A DNA stretch of 64,000 bases from NCBI GenBank assembly GCA_023399155.1, contig JAEWQP010000016.1, positions 248,001 to 312,000 on the forward strand, written 5' to 3'. Positions 27,160 to 35,854 of the stretch are shown piece after piece (position 1 is the first letter of the stretch; each line of letters starts with the position of its first letter). Made by a program: the position numbers and the translations under genes. Source of the DNA: Verrucomicrobiota bacterium (GTDB taxonomy: Bacteria; Verrucomicrobiota; Verrucomicrobiia; Opitutales; Opitutaceae). The notes beneath the pieces were generated by a model, which saw only the letters and a program-made list of their open reading frames with translations, was not told the DNA's origin and ran no database searches.

Positions 27160-30123
27160 ATGATCTACCCCATTCTGCCGCGCCTGGCGCGCGGTCTGTC
27201 TGTCGTCGCCGGCATCCTGGTCTCCGTCGGTGCGTCCGCTCTCGCGCAGAGCGTTCCGTCCGGCGGTGAGCCGCTCGTCACCGCCGCCGATCTGCTCCGA
27301 TTCGGCGATTTCTACAGCAATACGACCAGTGGCGGCGCCGTCGCCGCGCGCTCAATCGTCAACGTATCCGGTCAGCCCTTCACTCAGGCCGCACGCATCG
27401 ACGTCATGCGACCCACCGGGCAGGCGTGGGACAGCGCGATGACGTTCCCGAGCACTCGTGCGCTCGCCCAGGATGATGTGGTGCTCATCCGCTTCTTTAT
27501 CCGTGCCGTTGAAACCACGGACGAAACGGGTGCGGTCTACTGCCAGCTCTACGCCGAGGGTCCCGGCCCAGGCTACACGAAATCCGTCTCGCAGGTGATC
27601 AGCGCGGGCCCGGCCTGGCGCGAATACTTCGTTCCGTTCAAGATCGTCGAAGCCGTCGACTCCGGGAGATTCGGGGTGAAGTTCGGCTTCGGCGCCGCCG
27701 CCCGCCCCCAGGTGCTCGAGGTGGCCGGGATCGAGGTGTGGTGGTACGGCAAGACACGCACGCTGGATGAGATGCCACGCACGTCGTTCCAGTACGAGGG
27801 TCGTGAGGCCGATGCGGCGTGGCGCGTGGACGCCGCCCGCCGCATCGAGCGGTACCGAAAAGGCGAATACACCATCCGGGTGGTCAACGCCGACGGCCTG
27901 CCGGTGCCGGACGCCCAGGTCCGCGTGAAACTCCGGCGGCACGCCTACCATTTCGGATCGGCCTGGGTCGCGTCGCGGATCGTCGGCACGACGCCGGACG
28001 ACCAGACCTATCGCACGCGGCTGCTCGAGTTGTTCAACGCCGGCAGCCCGGAAAACGACCTGAAATGGGCGCCGTGGATCGGCGATTGGGGGCCGTCGTT
28101 TTCGTCGTCGCAGACGCTGACGGCGCTCGCGTGGATGAAGGAAACGGCGCGGTTTCACCTGCGCGGGCACGTGCTCGTCTGGCCGAGTCAGCGTAACACG
28201 CCCGCCCATATCGCCTCGCTGATCGCCGCCAGGGCCGCATCCGTGCCCCAACTCGTGCTCGATCATATCGCCGAGATCGTCACCACCACGCTCGACCTCG
28301 TGCCGGAGTGGGACGTGCTCAATGAGCCCTTCGACAACCACGACATCATGGATGTCTACGGGGACGGCGTGATGGCGGATTGGTTCGACGAGGCCGCGCT
28401 TCACAACCCCACCGCCAAACTCTACATCAATGATTACGCGATCCTCTCCGGCGGCGGACTCAATGTCACCAAGCACGACGCCTACATCGCGACGATCCGC
28501 TCCATCCTCGATCAGGGCGCGCCGCTCCACGGCATCGGCTTCCAGGGCCACTTCGACGCAGGTCCGACGGGCATGGCACGCGTCTGGGAGATCCTGCAAC
28601 GCTTCGCGACCGAGTTTCCGGACGTGGAGTTCAAGATCACCGAGTTCGACGTGGATACCGACGACGAACAGTTGCAGGCCGACTATCTGCGCGACCTCCT
28701 CACCCTTACGTTCAGCCATCCACAGTTCACGGGCTTCCAGGTGTGGGGCTTCTGGGAGGGCGCGCACTGGAAGGCGAGAGCGGCGATGATTCGCCAGAAT
28801 TGGGAGGAAAAGCCCGCCGCCACCGTCTGGCGCGATCTCGTGCTCAACCAGTGGCAGACCGACGAGACGCGCACCACCGGTGCGGACGGACGCGTCCGCG
28901 GGCGCGGTTTCCTCGGCGACTATGACATCAGCGTGACGATTGGCGGCCAGACAACTGCCGCGACGGCCGTGATCGCCGGCGACGGCGTCTCCACCCAGGT
29001 GCAGGTCGCCGCATCCATCGACGGCACGCCACGCGTGACGGCCCAGCCCCTCGGCACTACGGTGGCGCCGGGCGAATCGGTGACGCTCGCGTTCGAGGCC
29101 GCCGCCAGTCCCGCGCCGACGATCCGCTGGTACAAGAATGGCACGCTGCTGGATGGCGCGTCTGGGACAACGCTTACTTTCGCCGCCGCCACCGCCGCCG
29201 ACGAGGGTACGTATCATGCGGAAATCCTCAATGACCGCGGCACCGTCAGCACGCGCACGGTGAAGGTCGGTGTCCGGGCTGAAGGCACACGCACCGAAAA
29301 GCTGGCCAACATCTCCACGCGCGGCACGGTCCTCGCCGGCAACGGCGTCATGATCGCGGGCTTCGTGGTGGAAGGCGGCGCGAAGGATGTGCTTCTGCGC
29401 GGCGTCGGTCCCCGCCTCAACAGCGTGTTCGGCCTGCAAGGTGTGCTCAGCGATCCGGTGCTGCGTCTCTACCGCTCGCGGGACAATGCCTTCGTCACCT
29501 CAAACGAGACGTGGGATCCCGCGCTCGCACCCGTGTTCCGCCAGGTGGGCGCGTTCTCACTCGCGGGCGACGGCTACGCCGACGACACCACATCGGCGGC
29601 CCTGCGGCGCACGCTCGAACCAGGCGGATATACCGTCCACCTCGGGGCGCAGGACGGCGGCACCGGCATCGGCCTGGTCGAGGCCTACGACGTGGCCCTG
29701 GGCGAGCCGCTCAAGATGGTGAACATCGCCACGCGCGGACACGTCGGCAGCGGCAACGACATCCTCATCGCCGGTTTCGTGGTGCACGGGTCGGTGCCGA
29801 AACAGGTGCTGATCCGCGGCATCGGGCCGCAGTTGACCGTCACATTCGGGTTGCCCGGCACCGTGTCCGACCCGCACCTGACCGTGCTCGAACCGATTCC
29901 CGGCGGTGCCCGTGTCGTCGCGTCCAACGACGACTGGTGTGTCGGCAACAACCGCACCGGCATCGAGGCGGCCGCCGCCCAGGTGGGTGCCTTCCCGCTG
30001 GAGCCCTTCAGCCGTGATGCCTCGCTCGTGCTCGCACTCGAGCCGGGCAGCTACACGGTGCACCTCACGGGTGCGAATGCGTCCACGGGGATCGGGATGG
30101 TGGAAGTGTACGCCCTCCCGTGA
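27160..30123 (+). CDS. Secreted multidomain GH10 endo-beta-1,4-xylanase
   Basis: 987 residues from ATG 27160. Signal peptide 1-29 (ending SALAQ). Residues about 35-195 form a carbohydrate-binding-like jelly roll (CBM4/9 style: FGDFYSNTTSGG... IEVWWYGKT). The GH10 barrel spans about 215-570, with substrate-site HLRGHVLVWPSQ, acid/base E389 in WDVLNEPF and nucleophile E495 in KITEFDVDT; both catalytic Glu are intact. An Ig-like domain follows (about 623-705: PTIRWYKNGTLLDG, DEGTYHAEI). Two copies of a roughly 130-residue domain close the protein (from about 713 and 850), each starting NISTRG/NIATRG and containing IAGFVV and LLRGVGP/LIRGIGP. GH10 enzymes cut the xylan backbone outside the cell. 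It is divergent from a TonB receptor and followed by lacI and uxuA, indicating a xylan and uronate locus. Confidence 0.94.
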   Translation: MIYPILPRLARGLSVVAGILVSVGASALAQSVPSGGEPLVTAADLLRFGDFYSNTTSGGAVAARSIVNVSGQPFTQAARIDVMRPTGQAWDSAMTFPSTRALAQDDVVLIRFFIRAVETTDETGAVYCQLYAEGPGPGYTKSVSQVISAGPAWREYFVPFKIVEAVDSGRFGVKFGFGAAARPQVLEVAGIEVWWYGKTRTLDEMPRTSFQYEGREADAAWRVDAARRIERYRKGEYTIRVVNADGLPVPDAQVRVKLRRHAYHFGSAWVASRIVGTTPDDQTYRTRLLELFNAGSPENDLKWAPWIGDWGPSFSSSQTLTALAWMKETARFHLRGHVLVWPSQRNTPAHIASLIAARAASVPQLVLDHIAEIVTTTLDLVPEWDVLNEPFDNHDIMDVYGDGVMADWFDEAALHNPTAKLYINDYAILSGGGLNVTKHDAYIATIRSILDQGAPLHGIGFQGHFDAGPTGMARVWEILQRFATEFPDVEFKITEFDVDTDDEQLQADYLRDLLTLTFSHPQFTGFQVWGFWEGAHWKARAAMIRQNWEEKPAATVWRDLVLNQWQTDETRTTGADGRVRGRGFLGDYDISVTIGGQTTAATAVIAGDGVSTQVQVAASIDGTPRVTAQPLGTTVAPGESVTLAFEAAASPAPTIRWYKNGTLLDGASGTTLTFAAATAADEGTYHAEILNDRGTVSTRTVKVGVRAEGTRTEKLANISTRGTVLAGNGVMIAGFVVEGGAKDVLLRGVGPRLNSVFGLQGVLSDPVLRLYRSRDNAFVTSNETWDPALAPVFRQVGAFSLAGDGYADDTTSAALRRTLEPGGYTVHLGAQDGGTGIGLVEAYDVALGEPLKMVNIATRGHVGSGNDILIAGFVVHGSVPKQVLIRGIGPQLTVTFGLPGTVSDPHLTVLEPIPGGARVVASNDDWCVGNNRTGIEAAAAQVGAFPLEPFSRDASLVLALEPGSYTVHLTGANASTGIGMVEVYALP

Positions 30124-30133
30124 ACCGGCCGCC

Positions 30134-30160
30134 GGGGCGGCGCAAAGTCGCGGCCGCCCC
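30134..30160 (+). terminator. Weak hairpin after the xylanase gene
   Basis: GGGGCGGC and GCCGCCCC can pair over an 11-base loop ten bases after the xylanase stop. No T-run follows, so it is at best a weak or Rho-assisted terminator. Confidence 0.3.
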
Positions 30161-30286
30161 CACGCCGGTGTTGCCTCCAGCGGGCATCTCGCGTTGAATG
30201 CACGTTCACCTCGAGATGAGTCCGGTCAAATCAGCACCCTCGCGATACCTCCCCGGCGCGAGGGCTGGTGCTCAATCACCCCTGCC

Positions 30287-31336
30287 ATGAGTGTTCGCCA
30301 AATAGCCGCCCGCGCCGGCGTGTCGCCCTCCACGGTTTCGCTCGCCCTGCGCGGCAGCGAAAAGATCTCGGCCGAGACACGGGAAAAGATCTTCACCATC
30401 GCCCGCGAGGTCGACTACCGGCCCGATGCCCGTGTGCACGAGCTGATGGCGCGCGTGCGCAAATCGCCGGGCCTCGGGACGCACGCGTGCTTTGGGGTGA
30501 TGTCGCTCTACCCGGAGGCGCGTCCGTGGGAACGGAGCGAGCATCTCGGCCGGATCCACGCGAGCATGATCAAGCGCGCCGAGACGCTCGGCTACCGGCT
30601 CGAGCCGCTGTGGTTGCGGGCGCCCGGCATGACCCAACGCCGGTTTCGCGAGATCCTCGACGCCCGGGGCATCGAGGGCCTGATCTGCTTCGGCAGCGAC
30701 GACCCGCTGGCGCCGTTTCCCGAGGCTCTGGACCACTACGCGATCGTCGTCCAGGGACTCAGCATTCGCACGCCGCTGCACCGCGTGGCCTGCGCGTTTT
30801 ACAGCGATGCCTGGCGCGCGCTCGATGAGGTGCGCGACCGCGGCTACCGGCGGCCGGGCATGATCCTGGCCCGCTACGAGGCTCAGCGCACCGGCTACAT
30901 GCACGCCGGCGCCTATCTCGCGTGGTGCGACCGCAATCTCGGATCGGCCAATGCCGTGCCGGTGCTCCACGTCGAGCGCTCGGAGCCCGATCCCGTCCTG
31001 CGCTGGCTCGAGCAGCATCAGCCCGACGCGGTGGTGCTCGTGCACGTCGGCGAGGCGATCCCGGAGTTCGTGGCGATGCTCGCCGCCCAGGGTGTTCGCG
31101 TGCCCGAGGACGTCGGACTGGCCGCCGTGACGCACAAGCTCCGGGACACCGGTCTCGCCGGCATGGAGCAGGATCAGGAGTTGATGGGTGCCCGCGCGGT
31201 GGAGTTGCTCACCTCGCGGATCCTCGAGCACGACCTCGGGCTGCCGCACCATCCGCGCATCGAGCTGGTGGAAAGCCAGTGGATCGATGGCCCTTCCCTG
31301 CCACGGGTGACAGCCGGCGTGGTGGGTCAACGTTGA
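30287..31336 (+). CDS. LacI-family transcriptional regulator
   Basis: 349 residues from ATG 30287. The N-terminal helix-turn-helix and hinge are canonical (VRQIAARAGVSPSTVSLALR, residues 3-22; then EKISAETREKIFTIAREVDYRPDARV). The remainder is a periplasmic-binding-protein-like sensor domain (GIEGLICFGSDD, HYAIVVQGLS, VPEDVGLAAVTH). LacI proteins repress or activate by binding CG-centred palindromes, and binding changes with a sugar or sugar-acid ligand. A perfect palindrome of this kind overlaps this gene's stop codon and precedes uxuA, so it probably controls uxuA and the genes beyond, perhaps with a hexuronate ligand. It lies between the xylanase and uxuA on the same strand. Family secure; ligand inferred. 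Confidence 0.93.
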   Translation: MSVRQIAARAGVSPSTVSLALRGSEKISAETREKIFTIAREVDYRPDARVHELMARVRKSPGLGTHACFGVMSLYPEARPWERSEHLGRIHASMIKRAETLGYRLEPLWLRAPGMTQRRFREILDARGIEGLICFGSDDPLAPFPEALDHYAIVVQGLSIRTPLHRVACAFYSDAWRALDEVRDRGYRRPGMILARYEAQRTGYMHAGAYLAWCDRNLGSANAVPVLHVERSEPDPVLRWLEQHQPDAVVLVHVGEAIPEFVAMLAAQGVRVPEDVGLAAVTHKLRDTGLAGMEQDQELMGARAVELLTSRILEHDLGLPHHPRIELVESQWIDGPSLPRVTAGVVGQR

Positions 31337-31338
31337 CC
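31325..31338. promoter_or_regulatory. Putative LacI-family operator upstream of uxuA
   Basis: GGTCAACGTTGACC is a perfect 14-bp palindrome with the central CG typical of LacI-family operators. It overlaps the last codons and stop of the lacI gene and lies 50 bases before the uxuA start, where a repressor would block a uxuA promoter. It also contains TTGACC, a possible -35 element. Confidence 0.55.
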
Positions 31339-31388
31339 ACAATTGCAGTCGTCCGTCTGGCGGCCAGCCTCGTCAATTTGCTGACCGG

Positions 31389-32468
31389 ATGAAACTCGGA
31401 CTCGGCTTGTACAAGCACATGTTGACGCGCGAGAACTTCCAGTTCGCGCGACAGGCGGGCGCCACGCACATCGTGGCCCACTTGGTGGACTATTTTCGCG
31501 GGGGCGGCCATGCCGCCACGGACGACCAGCCGCTCGGCACGGACTGGGGCTGGGGCCTGGCGGGAGATCCGGATACGCTCTGGACGACCGACGAGTTGGT
31601 CGCCATCCGCCGCGGCGCGGAAGCGTGCGGCCTCAAGCTCGAGGCCATCGAAAACTTCGACCCTGCCCACTGGCACGACATCCTCCTGGACGGCCCGAAG
31701 CGCGCCCAGCACATCGAGAACGTCAAGACGATCATCCGCCGCGTGGGCGAAGCAGGCATCCCCATCTTCGGCTACAATTTCTCGATCGCCGGCGTGGCCG
31801 GCCGCACCAAAGGCAACTACGCCCGCGGCGACGCGCCCTCGGTCGGCATGGAAGGCCCGTATGACCTGCCGATGCCGAACGGTCTCGCGTGGAACATGAT
31901 CGTCGACCCGACCGCGCCCACGCGCGCCACCGGCACGATCCCGCCCGCCACGCACGACCAGCTGTGGGACCGCCTGAAGCGGTTTCTCGACGAGATCCTG
32001 CCCGTGGCCGAGCAGGCCGGCGTGCGCATGGCCCTCCATCCCGACGATCCACCCATGCCGACGATCCGCGGCCAGCCGCGCCTCGTGTATCAGCCGCACC
32101 TCTACCAGCGCGTGATCGATCTCAATCCAAGTCCCTCGAACGCGCTCGAGTTCTGCGTCGGCTCGCTGGCGGAGATGACCGAGGGCGATATCTACGAGGT
32201 CGTGGATCAGTATTCGCGCCAGAATCGCCTCGGCTACGTTCACCTCCGCAATGTCCGCGACAAGGTCCCGCACTACAAGGAGACCTTCATCGACGACGGC
32301 GAGGTCGACGTCCTGCGCGTGCTCGCGATCCTCAAGAAGAACAACTTCGACGGCGTGATCATTCCGGACCACGCCCCGCAGATGAGCTGTGCCGCCCCGT
32401 GGCACGCCGGCATGGCCTTCGCCATGGGTTACCTCAAGGCCGGCATGAAGTCTCTCGGCATTCCATGA
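31389..32468 (+). CDS. uxuA: Mannonate dehydratase
   Basis: 359 residues from ATG 31389, the usual UxuA length. UxuA dehydrates D-mannonate to 2-keto-3-deoxygluconate in hexuronate catabolism, in the cytoplasm, with a divalent metal. Family landmarks are present in order: IFGYNFSIAGVAGR (about 135-150), MALHPDDPP (metal-site His/Asp, about 217-225), ALEFCVGSLAEM (Cys/Glu region, about 255-266), GYVHLRNVR (His, about 280-288), ETFIDDGEVD (about 297-306) and GVIIPDHAPQM (Asp-His, about 319-329). It is preceded by lacI with a palindrome between them, and followed after 73 bases by the corrinoid methyl-transfer genes, all on the same strand. This makes glucuronate (via fructuronate and mannonate) the likely carbon feed. 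Confident in family. Confidence 0.88.
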   Translation: MKLGLGLYKHMLTRENFQFARQAGATHIVAHLVDYFRGGGHAATDDQPLGTDWGWGLAGDPDTLWTTDELVAIRRGAEACGLKLEAIENFDPAHWHDILLDGPKRAQHIENVKTIIRRVGEAGIPIFGYNFSIAGVAGRTKGNYARGDAPSVGMEGPYDLPMPNGLAWNMIVDPTAPTRATGTIPPATHDQLWDRLKRFLDEILPVAEQAGVRMALHPDDPPMPTIRGQPRLVYQPHLYQRVIDLNPSPSNALEFCVGSLAEMTEGDIYEVVDQYSRQNRLGYVHLRNVRDKVPHYKETFIDDGEVDVLRVLAILKKNNFDGVIIPDHAPQMSCAAPWHAGMAFAMGYLKAGMKSLGIP

Positions 32469-32488
32469 GCCCGCCCCGCTAGTCCGCC

Positions 32489-32510
32489 GGCACCGGCTCC
32501 ACCCGGTGCC
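32489..32510 (+). promoter_or_regulatory. Perfect hairpin between uxuA and the corrinoid operon
   Basis: GGCACCGG and CCGGTGCC form an 8-bp stem with a 6-base loop, 20 bases after the uxuA stop and 32 before the next start. No T-run follows. It could reduce read-through or stabilise the upstream message, but there is no sign of a riboswitch. Confidence 0.35.
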
Positions 32511-32541
32511 TGAGTTCCCCCCCCCTTGCGCCACCCCGCGC

Positions 32542-34221
32542 ATGTCCCATCCAGTCACCTTTCATCTCAACCAGCACGCCTGCCCGGCCCCGGCAGGCGA
32601 GTCCCTCTTTGACTGCGCCGAGGCGATGGGCCAGCCGCTGCCCACCTCGTGCCAGAAGAACGGGAAATGCCGCGAGTGCGTCGTGGAGGTCGCCGAAGGC
32701 GAGGCGCTGCTCTCGCCGCGAGTCCCGGCCGAGAAACACCTGGCGCCGGGTTTCCGCCTGGCCTGCTGCGCGCGGGTGACGCCTCCGGCCGACGCCAGTG
32801 TCGGCGGCGAGATCCGCTGCCACACGATGCGCCGCGGGGCGATGAGGATCGAGCGCCACGCCTTCCATCTCCCCGGCCGTGACCGCACATTCGTCCCCGA
32901 CCCGGCTGTGACCCGCGACGGCGTTCGCATCCTGCTCGACGGCGAGGAGATCGCCCGCGGCAGCGGTCCGCTCCATGGCCTCGCGATCGACATCGGCACC
33001 ACCACCGTCGTGCTGCGTCTCCTGAATTTGGAGACAGGTGAGGTGATGGCCGATGCCTCCTTTGAGAACCCGCAGCGCTTTGGCGGCACCGACGTGATGG
33101 CGCGGATCCAGTTCGACACGCTCGATGGCACACGCGCGCTCCAGCGCACGCTCGCCACCGCCCTCGCGCGCGCGATCGAGGAACTGCCGGTCGACCCGCA
33201 GACGATCTTCGAGGTCGTGATCGCCGGAAACTCGACGATGCGGGACCTGTTCTTCCGGCTCGACGTCTCGCCGATCGGTCAGAGCCCGTATCAATCCGTC
33301 ACCGAGCACGCGGTCGCCGACGGCACGCGCACCACGACGAGCCTCTCGGAGAACGCTCGGCGCCTCGGACTACCCGTCCACCCCGCCGCGCGCGCCTACG
33401 GCCTCCCCGTCATCAGCGGTCACGTCGGCGCCGACGCCGCCGCCTGCATGCTGGCGATCGGTCTCGCCGAGGAGGAGCGCCTGGTCGCGCTCATGGACAT
33501 CGGCACGAACACCGAGCTGATCATCGGCAACCGCCATCGCGTGCTCGCGGCCTCGTGCCCGGCGGGTCCGGCGTTCGAAGGCGGCCAGATCACGTTCGGC
33601 ATGCCCGGCCTGCCCGGCGCGATCGAACGCGTGGTCATGGCCGGCGACGGTTCCATCGAGACCACGGTGATTGGCGACGGGCCCCCCGAGGGCATCTGCG
33701 GCTCCGGACTGGTCGACGCGCTCTCCGAACTCGTCCGCACCGGCCGCATCAACATGCTCGGCCGTTTTGAGGAGGGCGAGACGGAGATCATCCTGGATGC
33801 GCGCGGCGAACGCGCCGTGACGTTGAGCGAGGGCGACATCAACGCCCTCGCCCAGGCCAAGGGCGCCAATGTGGCCGGCCTGCGTATTGCCGTGGGTGAA
33901 TACGGCGCGTCGTTTCCCGAGATCGAGGTGTTCTACCTGGCCGGAGGCTTCGGCCGGCACCTCAACATCGAGGCCTCGCGCCGTATCGGCCTGATTCCCG
34001 ACATCGACGACGCGCGCATCGTCCAGATCGGCAATGCCTCCGTCGAAGGCGCCTGCCTCGCCCTGCTCTCACGCAGCCGGCGGGCCGCGCTCGAGAAACT
34101 CGTCCGTGAGGTGCGCCATTGCCGCCTGGAGACGCACCCGCGCTTTTTCGATGCGTTCGTCGACGGCTGCCAGTTCCGCCCGATCGATTCCGTGCTGGAG
34201 GCGGCGGAGCCCACGCCATGA
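32542..34221 (+). CDS. RACo-type reductive activator of corrinoid proteins (DUF4445/ASKHA)
   Basis: 559 residues from ATG 32542 (MSHPVTFHLNQ). The N-terminus is a [2Fe-2S] ferredoxin domain: C37, C43 and C46 in TSCQKNGKCRECVV plus C75/C76 in FRLACCARV. After a linker comes an ASKHA-type ATPase domain (about 150-540) with phosphate-binding strands LAIDIGTTTVVLRLL and LVALMDIGTNTELIIG, and EVVIAGNSTMRDLFF, GICGSGLVD and FYLAGGFGRHLNIEASRRIG. RACo proteins use ATP and a reduced Fe-S cluster to return accidentally oxidised Co(II) corrinoid to Co(I). It is the first gene of a tight methyl-transfer operon, and its stop overlaps the next start (ATGA). Its target is presumably the corrinoid protein at 37108. 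Confidence 0.92.
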   Translation: MSHPVTFHLNQHACPAPAGESLFDCAEAMGQPLPTSCQKNGKCRECVVEVAEGEALLSPRVPAEKHLAPGFRLACCARVTPPADASVGGEIRCHTMRRGAMRIERHAFHLPGRDRTFVPDPAVTRDGVRILLDGEEIARGSGPLHGLAIDIGTTTVVLRLLNLETGEVMADASFENPQRFGGTDVMARIQFDTLDGTRALQRTLATALARAIEELPVDPQTIFEVVIAGNSTMRDLFFRLDVSPIGQSPYQSVTEHAVADGTRTTTSLSENARRLGLPVHPAARAYGLPVISGHVGADAAACMLAIGLAEEERLVALMDIGTNTELIIGNRHRVLAASCPAGPAFEGGQITFGMPGLPGAIERVVMAGDGSIETTVIGDGPPEGICGSGLVDALSELVRTGRINMLGRFEEGETEIILDARGERAVTLSEGDINALAQAKGANVAGLRIAVGEYGASFPEIEVFYLAGGFGRHLNIEASRRIGLIPDIDDARIVQIGNASVEGACLALLSRSRRAALEKLVREVRHCRLETHPRFFDAFVDGCQFRPIDSVLEAAEPTP

Positions 34222-35483
34222 CCACGCTCGCCGAATCGCCCGCGGCCGTGGCGGTGCCGGAGAGCGAATACCTGCGGCTCCTCGGCTTTCCCCGCGGGCA
34301 CCAGCCCGGCGACCGGGCACACGAGCTGATGCGCTGGGCGCGTTCCTGGTACGCCGGACACGGCCGGCCCTGGCTGGACTGGCGCGAGGTGCAGGTGCGC
34401 CTCGAGGGGGATACGCTCACGCTCGAGGACGGTGCCTTCCCCTCGCCGCAGCTGCGCGATCACCTGCGCGGCACCGGCTCGAACCGGGCCGTGCTCGTCG
34501 CCGTGAGCGCAGGCCCCGAGGCGGAGGCCGAGGCGAACCGACTCTGGGAGGAGGGTCGGCCGGACGAATACTTCTTTCTCGAGACCTACGCCTCGGCCGT
34601 GGTCGAGCAGCTGATCGCCGTGGTGAACGGCCGCCTGTGCGAAGCGGCGGCGCGGGAGGATCTGATCGCCGTGCCGCATTTGAGTCCTGGATACACAGGA
34701 TGGGATGTCGGCGAGCAGGGCATGCTTTTCGAGCGGATCACCCGGGGCGGCACGCGGGCGCTCCCCGGCCCGCTCGAGGTGATGGCGAGCGGCATGCTTC
34801 GACCGAAGAAGTCGCTGCTCGCGGTCGTCGGCCTCGCGCGCTTCACCGAGGCCGGGCGGCACGCGGCACGCCTGCTGCCGTGCGAGCGCTGCTCGTGCAC
34901 GCCGTGCAGCTTTCGTCGCGCCCCCTACCGGCATGCGCCCGTCCGGATCGACGGCGCGCCCGCACCGCTCCCCGTGCCAGCTGCGTCTCCATCGCCTACC
35001 TACAGCGTCAACCCCCGCGCCCTGCGCAAGTGGGCCGCGGAGCGCACCCGCCTGGAGCCGCAGCCCGACGGTTCGACGATCGCGTCGTTCCGCCTCGACG
35101 GCACGACGTGCTCAAACATGGGCCGGCCGCTCGCCTTCACCTACCGCGTCCGCCTCGGACCCGCGGATGGCGGGCATGTGATCCTCGAGGCCGACTGCCT
35201 CCCCGCCGAGGGCGATACCGGGCACCAGCTGATGTGCGGTTTTATCGCCGACGCCGCCGGCCTGATGGCGGCCATCGCCGGCGAGAAACCGCTCCTCGGC
35301 CGCCCGCTCGGCGCAGTCCTGGAGTGGGAACGCCCCTCCGCCCAGGCCGGGTGCCTGTGCGAGGCGCGGAGCCGCGAGCACAAGTGGGGGCTCGCCCTCG
35401 AGGTGATTCATTTCACACTCTCGTGCGCCGGCAGCCGCACAACCGCCGCCTTCCCATCCACCCCTTCGGTGCCAACCTCATGA
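34218..35483 (+). CDS. MetH-activation-domain-like protein
   Basis: 421 residues from ATG 34218, sharing ATGA with the preceding stop. The first 220 residues match the vitamin-B12-dependent methionine synthase activation domain: YLRLLGFPRGHQ at the start, EYFFLETYASAVVEQLI, then the signature region LSPGYTGWDVGEQGMLFERI and PLEVMASGMLRPKKSLLAVV. In MetH this domain binds SAM and reductively re-methylates Co(II)-cobalamin. About 225-240 is a Cys cluster (LLPCERCSCTPCSFR). The C-terminal 150 residues (TTCSNMGRPLAFTYRV, GHQLMCGFIADAAG, then CLCEAR) are Cys-rich and unrecognised, perhaps a metal-binding partner domain. Having both this and a RACo in one operon is notable. The stop overlaps the next start. 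Confidence 0.78.
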   Translation: MTTLAESPAAVAVPESEYLRLLGFPRGHQPGDRAHELMRWARSWYAGHGRPWLDWREVQVRLEGDTLTLEDGAFPSPQLRDHLRGTGSNRAVLVAVSAGPEAEAEANRLWEEGRPDEYFFLETYASAVVEQLIAVVNGRLCEAAAREDLIAVPHLSPGYTGWDVGEQGMLFERITRGGTRALPGPLEVMASGMLRPKKSLLAVVGLARFTEAGRHAARLLPCERCSCTPCSFRRAPYRHAPVRIDGAPAPLPVPAASPSPTYSVNPRALRKWAAERTRLEPQPDGSTIASFRLDGTTCSNMGRPLAFTYRVRLGPADGGHVILEADCLPAEGDTGHQLMCGFIADAAGLMAAIAGEKPLLGRPLGAVLEWERPSAQAGCLCEARSREHKWGLALEVIHFTLSCAGSRTTAAFPSTPSVPTS

Positions 35484-35806
35484 TCAAACTCTGCGACACC
35501 AACAAGTCGGCCGCCGCAAAGCTTCCCCCGGGCACTCCGGACAAATCCGGGGTCGGCGTGCATTATGTGGATGCGTACATCGCACCCATGAACGCCGCGC
35601 TTCCTGACGCGACCCGTGTCTCGTGCAAGCGCAAGGGCCTGCGCATCACCCTGCGTGTCGGCACGAAGAAGGGCGACGGACTCCTCCGGCGGCTCGACGT
35701 GAGCCGCGACCCCGTCGCCATGCTCAACGCCGCGCTCAGGGAGGCGGCGACCGCCGCCGGCGTGGGCCTGGAACTTGGCGCCGACGAGATCCTCATCCAG
35801 CCCTGA
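35480..35806 (+). CDS. Small conserved-looking protein of the corrinoid operon
   Basis: 108 residues from ATG 35480, translationally coupled through an ATGA overlap with the preceding gene and 48 bases ahead of the URO-D gene. Sequence features: GVGVHYVDAYIAPMNAALP, then RVSCKRKGLRITLRVG with many basic residues, and NAALREAATAAGVGLELG, ending EILIQP. No signal peptide, membrane segment or recognised family. Tight coupling to both flanks indicates a role in the same methyl-transfer system, for example a subunit or chaperone of the methyltransferase. A longer open frame reading through from 34034 is a shadow upstream of this ATG. Confidence 0.7.
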   Translation: MIKLCDTNKSAAAKLPPGTPDKSGVGVHYVDAYIAPMNAALPDATRVSCKRKGLRITLRVGTKKGDGLLRRLDVSRDPVAMLNAALREAATAAGVGLELGADEILIQP

Positions 35807-35854
35807 CGCCCGCGGCCTCGTATCCTTTTTCCAAACACACAACCCTCACCTCCT

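Noticed and set aside
27352..29439. 695-codon minus-strand frame inside the xylanase gene
   Set aside because: The plus strand encodes intact GH10 motifs and the antisense frame has no domain; long antisense frames are expected at this G+C content.
30124..32541. Cobalamin riboswitch expected before the corrinoid genes
   Set aside because: No B12-box-like conserved segment (such as GCCACTG in a structured 200-base leader) is visible, and the gaps are only 52-73 bases apart from lacI's leader.
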